DNA of 57,116 nucleotides from assembly GCA_007695045.1 (NCBI GenBank), contig REEP01000059.1, forward strand, positions 1 to 57,116, given 5' to 3'. Below are positions 51,498-57,116 of the stretch, in pieces. Numbering within the stretch: position 1 is the first letter of the stretch; the number at the start of each line of letters is the position of its first letter. This stretch comes from Rhodospirillales bacterium (GTDB lineage Bacteria; Pseudomonadota; Alphaproteobacteria; Rhodospirillales; Defluviicoccaceae). A program made the position numbers and the translations under genes. The notes below the pieces were generated by a model. It did no database searches and was not told the DNA's origin. It saw nothing but the letters and a program-made list of their open reading frames with translations.

Positions 51498-51777
51498 GCA
51501 GCAGCGCGGACTACGTCCCTGGGCAAACCAACGGCTACTGAGGGGCGTTCCACCCGTGCGGCTTCCGCCGACGTCACGAAGGATGTGAGTCTCGGCATTG
51601 CCTGACTGCACTGCGGCACGATGCGCCCGGATCAACCATACGAAACCCGTTCCGACCGGCCTTCTCGCGAAAATACCATCGAACCGCGCGCCAACGCGTG
51701 CCAACCTGTCTAGCGGGCATTGCGCCAGAATTGGCCGGCCGCGCCGGTCGAATCGAACAGGGGAGGCATGGACGATC

Positions 51778-52527
51778 GTGGACCCGTTGTTGCGTTTCGG
51801 GGATGACGGACCGCACGTTTTGGAACTGACCCGGCTGCTGACCGAACGCGGCCATCTCGACCAGGCCGGGCCCCGCTTCGACCGGGTGGTCCGGCGCGCG
51901 GTCAAGGAGTTTCAGGCCCGCCATGTGGATTCCCGGGGCCGGCCGCTGGCGGTTGATGGCTTGGTCGGGCCTCTGACTTGGTGGGCCCTGCGCCACCCGG
52001 ACAACACGGCCCTTCTCGGCACGTCAGAGGCGGTGGAAACGACGCTGCCTGAGGGCGGTTCGGCCGCCGGGCGCGCCGCCCTGCGCGCGGCCATCGCGGA
52101 GATGCAGGCCGGCGCGCGCGAAGTGGGCGCCAACAACGACGGCCCCTTTGTCGACAAGTATCTCAACGGAATCGTGCCCGCGCCCGCCAACTGGTGCGCC
52201 GGATTCACCAGCTGGTGTTACACCCATGCGCCGGGCGGCCTGCCGTTCCGCTACAGCCTGGGTGCGCGGGATATCCGCGACCAGTTCCGTCGACAGGGTT
52301 GGACCTATGACGTCGGCGAACGGCTGCCGGAGCCGGGCGATATCATCGTCTGGTGGCGGGATCAGCCGGACAGCTGGAAAGGCCACATCGGCCTCGTGCA
52401 CCATCATGCCGACGGCATCGTCTATACCGTTGAGGGCAACAAGGGCGGCTTTCCCGCGCCGGTCCGGCGCTTCGACTACGTGTTGTCACGGATCGATCGG
52501 CTGCTGGGCTTCGGCCGGGTACCGTGA
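51778..52527 (+). CDS. peptidoglycan-binding plus CHAP-domain protein
   Basis: 249 residues from the GTG at 51778 (GGGGAGG upstream). Residues ~7-75 are a PG_binding_1 domain: FGDDGPHVLELTRLLTERG and FDRVVRRAVKEFQARH, then VDGLVGPLTWWAL. A CHAP amidase domain follows: WCAGFTSWCYTHAP with C141, GDIIVWWRDQPDSW, and H204 in GHIGLVHHHADG. No signal peptide, so either it is exported by another route or the start is further upstream. Probably cleaves peptidoglycan cross-links. Confidence 0.85.
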   Translation: MDPLLRFGDDGPHVLELTRLLTERGHLDQAGPRFDRVVRRAVKEFQARHVDSRGRPLAVDGLVGPLTWWALRHPDNTALLGTSEAVETTLPEGGSAAGRAALRAAIAEMQAGAREVGANNDGPFVDKYLNGIVPAPANWCAGFTSWCYTHAPGGLPFRYSLGARDIRDQFRRQGWTYDVGERLPEPGDIIVWWRDQPDSWKGHIGLVHHHADGIVYTVEGNKGGFPAPVRRFDYVLSRIDRLLGFGRVP

Positions 52528-52934
52528 ACCGGCAGGGGGCGGCAGCGCCCAGGCGTCCGGACCCCGCGCCGAGAGCCGAGAAGAGGTGCTCGACACACAG
52601 AGCGCGTCCGGTCGGCCCAACCGCGTCCGCTCCTGGGCCCCTGGCACCGGCCCGGATCGCCTCTCTGCAGAAGATCGTGGCCGCCACTCCGGCTCGCGCC
52701 CTCCCGTCCATCGAATCGATCCGGCCCGACGCGCCCCCAAAAGGGCCACGTCTCTGTTTTTTTTGTGTCCCTGCCGTCATGCCCATCTGTCTGATCTGAT
52801 GGTATAATCTTCTTCGGGCCCGGCATCCGCCGCCGAAGGTTTCATCACGGAGTCACGAAAACGCGGTATCAGAAGGGCGAAGCGGTCAGGGTTGCATGCC
52901 CGGCCGTTCGCACCGGTTCCAACGGGAGCGCGCG
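52528..52934. other. intergenic region, no gene seen
   Basis: About 400 bp between the CHAP protein and the phosphatase. A run of eight T (52757-52764) follows a weak GGCCC/GGGCC hairpin (52723-52747), which may be a poor terminator. Several short ORFs on the minus strand are Arg/Gly-rich shadows and were not accepted. Confidence 0.4.
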
Positions 52935-53501
52935 ATGATCTTCGTCACCAACCTTGCCGACATGCCGGGCCATGCCCGGACCTTGCGGCCGAGCCACTTG
53001 ATTTCGCTGGTGGAAACGGCGCATCAGCCGCCGACGCCGCGGCAGGTCCACCCGGAACGCCACCTCCGGGTGGAAATCCACGACATCACCGAGCCGATGG
53101 TCGACTGCGTCCTGCCGGACGCGCATCACGTAAGCCGGTTGCTGGACTTCGTCGACGGCTGGTCCGGGGAAGCACCGCTTCTGGTCCATTGCATGGCCGG
53201 GATCAGCCGTTCCACCGCCGCCGCCCTGATCGCGCTCAGCGTCAAGACCGCGGTGCGGGAAGAGGATGCCGCCCGGCGGCTGCGCCGTCTGGCACCGCAT
53301 GCCCAGCCCAACCCGCGGCTGATCGCCCTGGCCGACGACCTCATGGGGCGCGAAGGTCGGCTGGTCGCCGCCTGCGCCGCCATCGGACCGGGCCTGTATC
53401 CGCCGGTGGCGACGTTCCGTGGCCCGCTGGTGGAACTGTCCTTGACGGCTGAACCGGACGTGATGGAGAAACCGGTTATGGCGACCGTCCTGTCGGCGTG
53501 A
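52935..53501 (+). CDS. tyrosine/dual-specificity phosphatase-like protein
   Basis: 188 residues from the ATG at 52935 (GGGAG upstream; a longer start at 52896 adds only basic residues). P-loop [17 protein letters not shown] with C86 and R92 (CX5R); a candidate general acid lies at D50-E53 (EIHDITEP). The fold fits the compact bacterial dual-specificity type found in alphaproteobacteria. Substrate unknown. Confidence 0.83.
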   Translation: MIFVTNLADMPGHARTLRPSHLISLVETAHQPPTPRQVHPERHLRVEIHDITEPMVDCVLPDAHHVSRLLDFVDGWSGEAPLLVHCMAGISRSTAAALIALSVKTAVREEDAARRLRRLAPHAQPNPRLIALADDLMGREGRLVAACAAIGPGLYPPVATFRGPLVELSLTAEPDVMEKPVMATVLSA

Positions 53502-53584
53502 TCGCTTGGTCTCGTTTCTTTCTCGTTCCTTGCTTCGGTCAATGCGGCCGAGCCCAGCGGCCACGCCCTGCCGGCGCGGGGCGC

Positions 53585-53661
<77 letters not shown>

Positions 53662-53846
53662 ATCCGGCATTGACACGATGTACTAGGCACTCCAGCGGCG
53701 ACGCGCAAGGTCCGGCACCGCCGCCGGCCATCGCTGCGGACCCGGATGTTCGGACAGGGTTGCGGGGCGGCACCCGGCTGCGCTAGGTTGCGCGCTTCCG
53801 ATGCGTCGCCGGCCCCGTTCGCGGGCACGGCCACCCGCCGGACATG

Positions 53847-53922
53847 GCGCCCGTAGCTCAATGGATAGAGCGTCTGACTACGGATCAGGAGGTTAGGGGT
53901 TCGAGTCCTCTCGGGCGCGCCA
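53847..53922 (+). tRNA. tRNA-Arg (anticodon ACG)
   Basis: 76 nt with encoded CCA (53920-53922). Acceptor GCGCCCG pairs with CGGGCGC; anticodon stem TCTGA/TCAGG encloses CTACGGA with ACG (A34 is normally read as inosine); T arm GGTTCGAGTCC. A common integration site for islands; no second copy of its 3' end was found in the window. Confidence 0.97.
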
Positions 53923-54230
53923 ATGATTTCAAGGGCTTAGAGGCCTTCGGGGTGAGAACAAAACGGACCGTCGGTTTTTCCGTCCGGGGGGTGTTTGTGT
54001 CGGAGGAGTCGGTCACGTCCGCAGGGCGATCTGCCGTTGTGATGCGGTGGCAGGAACCGTTGATTTTTTCGCGCCACGCGGGAGGCGGCGACGGCTGCAA
54101 CGGCGGGGCGACGGCCCCAAGGGTGCCGAGGCCGGCACTGCCCCACGCCGGTGCGCTTCTGCCGGTGCGCTTCTTATTGACCGCGCGGCCGGCATTGCGT
54201 ATATCCTCGTATACACAAAGGAGGGGCGCT
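53923..54230. other. 308-bp region between tRNA-Arg and vapB
   Basis: No accepted ORF. Its right end holds the vapBC promoter and operator palindrome. Apparent ORFs that read into the tRNA (ending RPRGLEPLTS) are tRNA artefacts. Confidence 0.5.
54199..54214. promoter_or_regulatory. likely VapB operator palindrome
   Basis: GTATA-TCCTCG-TATAC, an inverted repeat just upstream of the vapB ribosome site (AAAGGAGG at 54217-54224). VapB-type antitoxins repress their own operon through such short palindromes. Confidence 0.5.
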
Positions 54231-54470
54231 GTGTCCATTCATCGAGGGCGTCTGTTCCGCAGCGGCAATAGCCAAGCCGTCCGATTGCCGAAGGAGATCG
54301 CTTTCGAGGGTGATGGCGACGTGCTGATTGCGCGCTCCGGCGATGTGGTCACCATCTACCGGGCAACAACAAGCCTCCAGGAAATGGCGGACGCGCTCCT
54401 TGCGCGCGCGCCTGTGCCCGAGATCGAGCGCCGGGAGGCGGACGAGCCGACGGACCGGTCGGGCCTCTAG
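54231..54470 (+). CDS. vapB: VapB-type antitoxin (AbrB/SpoVT fold)
   Basis: 79 residues from a GTG at 54231, placed by AGGAGG six bases upstream. HRGRLFRSGNSQAVRLPKEI is the swapped-hairpin AbrB/VapB DNA-binding domain. The C-terminal part (ALLARAPVPEIERREADEP) would wrap the toxin. It lies 3 bp before vapC and beside a palindromic operator. Confidence 0.88.
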   Translation: MSIHRGRLFRSGNSQAVRLPKEIAFEGDGDVLIARSGDVVTIYRATTSLQEMADALLARAPVPEIERREADEPTDRSGL

Positions 54471-54473
54471 TCC

Positions 54474-54860
54474 TTGGCATACATGCTGGACACCAATGTC
54501 GCCATCCATCTGCGCGATGCCGATGCCGTCGTCGTCAAACGGGTCCGGGACCTCGATGACGCCGTCGTCATGTCCGTCGTGACGCGCGTGGAACTTGAAG
54601 GGGGTGTCTATCGCGACCCACGCTACGCGGTCGCCCGGCGCGAGCGGTTGGACATCGTCCTCCGCGCCATCCCGACACTCGCCTTCGACGACGAGGCGGC
54701 GACGATCTACGGAGCGATCGTGGCCGGCGCCGGGTATGCGCGCCGAAAGCTGTTGGATCGGATGATCGCAGCACAGGCGGTCCTGCATCGGGTCACTTTG
54801 GTGACGTTCAATGCCGGCGATTTCAGGGGCGTCCCCGGGTTGAAGCTCCTCGTCTGGTAG
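54474..54860 (+). CDS. vapC: VapC-type PIN-domain ribonuclease toxin
   Basis: 128 residues from a TTG at 54474 (an ATG at 54483 is possible). PIN active site residues D6 (YMLDTNVAIH), E40 (TRVELEGG), D95 (LLDRMIAAQA) and D116 (TFNAGDF) are all present, so it should be active. Cleaves tRNA or rRNA when free of VapB. Convergent with pyruvate kinase. Confidence 0.9.
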   Translation: MAYMLDTNVAIHLRDADAVVVKRVRDLDDAVVMSVVTRVELEGGVYRDPRYAVARRERLDIVLRAIPTLAFDDEAATIYGAIVAGAGYARRKLLDRMIAAQAVLHRVTLVTFNAGDFRGVPGLKLLVW

Positions 54861-54939
54861 CCGGCTGCGATCGCGCCTGGCGACGGCCGTGCCGGCCGCC
54901 GTCATGCGAGCCCTGGCCGCTCCACATCGCCCTTCCGGG

Positions 54940-56433
54940 TCACCCCTCCCTGTCCCACGCCTTCAGGGGGCGCAGTTGCGCGCTGCGTTTCAGCCGGTGG
55001 CCTTCCATCCGGCGTAGCACGTTGTCCAACACGGTGATGCCCTCGGCGATGTAGGGACCCTTGTTCAGCATCACGCATTCCGCCCGTTCCGCCATGGCGG
55101 CGTCGGTGAACTCGCCGCGGGACGGCATCCCCAGCTTGACCAGGCTTTCCAGCACCTGGGTGGCCCAGATCACCGGCACGTGCGCCGCCTCGCACAGCCA
55201 CAAAATCTCCTCCTGCACCTCCGACAGGCGCTCATAGCCGATCTCCACGGCGAGGTCGCCGCGGGCGATCATCACCGCGAACGGGTTGGCCCCGGCAGCC
55301 TGCACGATCAATTCCGGCAGGTTGGTGAACGCGAGCTGGGTTTCCACCTTGGCGACGATGGGCATGGCCGCACGGTCCCGGCGGCGGCGGGCAATCTCGT
55401 CCTGCAGCAACGCGATGTCCTCGGGCCGCTGCACGAACGAGTAGCTGACGATATCCGCGTGCTCGACGACGAAGTCCAGGTCGGCGAGATCGTCCGGCGT
55501 CAGCGGCGATACGGCCAACGGGGTGCCCGGAAAGTTGATCCCCTTTTCCGGTTTGAGCGGCTGCCCGTCCGGTGGGGTGCGTTCCACCGCCACCACCAAG
55601 CCGTCACCGCGCACCGCTTCCACTCGGCCGCGGATCAGCCCGTCCTTGATCGCGACCACCGCGCCCGCGGGCACCTGGCGCAGCACCTCCGGCGCCGAGC
55701 AGGTGGCGCGGAACGGCGGGTCCTTGCCCTCCCCGGCATCCTCGAAGGCGAGCAGGATGCGGTCGCCGGGGCGGACTTTCTTTCGTTTCTTCGGCGTGAT
55801 CACGCCATCGGTGCGGATTTTGGGACCGGCCAGGTCCATCAGCACGCGGACGTCCCGCTGCCGTGCTGCGGCTTCCCGGCGGACGTTGTCGATCATCGCC
55901 TGCCATACGACGGGCCCATCATGGGCGCAGTTGATCCGGGCACAGTCCATGCCGGCGTCCACCAGGCGCGCCACGTGGGCGGCATCCGTCGCCGCCGCGG
56001 TATCGAGGGTCACCAGGATGCGGGTGCGCCGGCCGCCGTCGCGAAGGCCGAACAGTGTGTCGGTGTTGGCGGTCAGCGTGTCGCTGCCGCGGCGGAAATC
56101 GCCCCGTTCCGGGCGCACGGTCTCCGCATTGCTGCGGCAGATCATCTCCAGGTTGGCGATGATCGCCTGCAGGCTCGGCAGCACCCGGCTCTCGCAGCGG
56201 CCGAGGGAGGCCAGACCCCACGGCGCCAGCGCGGCCTCCACCGGGCGCAGGTCGAGCTTGCGGAAGGCGAGGTAGCGCGCCAGATTCTCGGCACTCGGCC
56301 GGAACGGCGCACGACTCAATCGCGGTTCCCACCGGTCCAGGGTCCGGGCCGCCTGCTCGTTGACCTGGTCATGGATGTCCTTGACCGCGGCCAGCAACTC
56401 GTTGGGATCGTCTTCCAGCATGGTTCTGTCCAT
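54940..56433 (-). CDS. atypical pyruvate kinase with N-terminal extension
   Basis: 497 residues. Residues 1-137 have no pyruvate-kinase sequence. Then RILVTLDTAAATDAAH replaces the usual T-x-GP start, GMDCARINCAHDGP keeps the catalytic Arg/Asn/His, VLMDLAGPKIRTDG has Ala where DTKGP has Lys, PIVAKVETQLAFTN holds the catalytic Lys, and VMIARGDLAVEIGYE and VIWATQVLESLVK are conserved. The protein ends just after the barrel (KGPYIAEGITVLDNVLRRME), lacking the allosteric C-terminal domain. Activity on phosphoenolpyruvate is likely but not certain. ATG at 56421 is an alternative start. Confidence 0.82.
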   Translation of the reverse strand: MDRTMLEDDPNELLAAVKDIHDQVNEQAARTLDRWEPRLSRAPFRPSAENLARYLAFRKLDLRPVEAALAPWGLASLGRCESRVLPSLQAIIANLEMICRSNAETVRPERGDFRRGSDTLTANTDTLFGLRDGGRRTRILVTLDTAAATDAAHVARLVDAGMDCARINCAHDGPVVWQAMIDNVRREAAARQRDVRVLMDLAGPKIRTDGVITPKKRKKVRPGDRILLAFEDAGEGKDPPFRATCSAPEVLRQVPAGAVVAIKDGLIRGRVEAVRGDGLVVAVERTPPDGQPLKPEKGINFPGTPLAVSPLTPDDLADLDFVVEHADIVSYSFVQRPEDIALLQDEIARRRRDRAAMPIVAKVETQLAFTNLPELIVQAAGANPFAVMIARGDLAVEIGYERLSEVQEEILWLCEAAHVPVIWATQVLESLVKLGMPSRGEFTDAAMAERAECVMLNKGPYIAEGITVLDNVLRRMEGHRLKRSAQLRPLKAWDREG

Positions 56434-57116
56434 TCAAAGAGCGTCATAAGATCATTAGGGCACAGTCAGGACGGCAGCAACCGAAAGCCTTGTGACGTTT
56501 TGCGCCGGTGCTGCGGTGGTTGTCGCCATCGCTGCCGCCAGGTGTGCTTCGGCATCGCCTGGGATATCCGGATGAGGTGGCCGTGGCCCGGCCCGCCCTC
56601 CCAAACGGGCGCGCGGAGGCGGATGGAAGTTACGATGTTATGAATATAATCCTTGACGCCGCCGGCCGGATGCGCTACTATTCGCGGTTTTTTGACTTAA
56701 GTCCCGCGCCAGCCTTTGCCCGATTTTGCTAACCCTATGATTCAAAAGGACAAAATCTCCAAAATGATAACGTTTGCATACAAATGCATACACATTCCGC
56801 GAGCCATCGGCCGCTTATCTTTTTATTTCAATGGCTTGTGGCAAAAAAGCTGGATAAAAATCGCACCCGATCGCTTGTTTTGGGATCGAAATCGTGCTTT
56901 TTCGAACGGCATCGAGGCGAACCGGATCGTGTCCAGCCGACCATCGATTCCGCTGTGGATGCCGGTCGGCACAATCGCCATCAGCCGGGACACGATCGCC
57001 CGGACGCCCATCGCCGCAAGCGGCAGCGCGACCGGGAACCGAGCCTGCCCCGACCTGGATCACCCCCGGGCCGGGGTCGCCGCCCGGGCGGGGGGGCGGG
57101 GGCGGGGCGGGGTGGG
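56434..57116. other. 680-bp right-end region with low-GC island
   Basis: About 56640-56880 is AT-rich, against the general composition, with GTTTGCATACAAATGCATAC near 56769 containing a repeated GCATAC. A minus-strand open stretch (57060-56823; MGVRAIVSRLMAIVPTGIH) shows no start signal or family and is not accepted. The last ~40 bp are almost pure G/C. No gene can be supported. Confidence 0.5.

Noticed and set aside
52476-52826. Minus-strand frame between the CHAP protein and the phosphatase
   Set aside because: Low-complexity Arg/Gly/Pro composition and overlap with the 3' end of the CHAP gene.
53885-54238. Minus-strand frame ending RPRGLEPLTS
   Set aside because: Extends into tRNA-Arg antisense and has no start signal or family resemblance.
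56823-57060. Minus-strand open stretch at the right end
   Set aside because: About 78 codons, no ribosome site, no recognisable family, in a composition break.

Overview
The window is high-GC, gene-dense chromosomal DNA from an alphaproteobacterium, most likely in or near the Rhodospirillales. Several features point that way: F0 ATP synthase genes in the order atpI-atpB-atpE-atpF'-atpF with split b/b' subunits, a three-subunit proton-translocating transhydrogenase (pntAA-pntAB-pntB), an Irr-type Fur regulator, an NDUFA9-like epimerase next to atpF, an IalB-family protein, and the synteny mutY / DUF721(DciA) / dsbA-like / smc. PEP-CTERM sorting signals (one intact gene, one decayed) indicate that an exosortase system exists elsewhere in the genome. 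Genus and species cannot be read from the sequence.

Layout. 1-2.7 kb: start of an NfeD-type membrane protease, an epimerase-like SDR, a GST and a secreted SH3 protein. 2.8-5.9 kb: an iron/peroxide module on the minus strand (irr, rubrerythrin, a two-cluster Fe-S protein, DUF3501) with an Irr-box-like palindrome before rubrerythrin. 6.1-9.3 kb: UvrD-like helicase, sodC, tRNA-Leu(UAA). 9.4-13.7 kb: PEP-CTERM pseudogene, pnt operon with a textbook terminator, apt. 13.7-23.7 kb: housekeeping (mutY, DciA-like, DsbA-like, smc, F0 operon with a near-consensus sigma70 promoter, NDUFA9-like). 23.7-28.9 kb: a minus-strand run of SafE-like, Sco1, cobB, YcgN, DapA-like and YgjP-like peptidase genes. 29-37.8 kb: quinone reductase, SpoU methyltransferase, asparaginase, IalB, MT-A70 methyltransferase, OprP-type porin, acyl-CoA dehydrogenase, M48 lipoprotein. 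37.8-40.6 kb: ECF sigma / anti-sigma pair, an orphan anti-sigma-like fragment, and a Crp/Fnr regulator.

40.7-50.1 kb is the accessory-looking part. It holds a YqjE/YqjD-like pair plus a PRC-barrel protein, a CaCA-type cation exchanger preceded by four perfect 24-bp hairpin repeats, and a divergent set of DUF5132, two HMA-like proteins without CxxC and a long amphipathic-helix repeat protein. SDR, a second DapA-like gene, a two-RCK potassium channel and a small membrane protein follow. Together they look like an envelope/cation-homeostasis locus of unknown purpose.

50.1-57.1 kb: a PEP-CTERM gene behind a sigma54 -24/-12 promoter and two 19-bp palindromes exactly 300 bp apart, a peptidoglycan-binding/CHAP amidase, a tyrosine phosphatase, tRNA-Pro(UGG), tRNA-Arg(ACG), a VapBC toxin-antitoxin pair and an atypical pyruvate kinase. 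The last ~680 bp have no convincing gene. All family names come from reading the translations; no database search was run.
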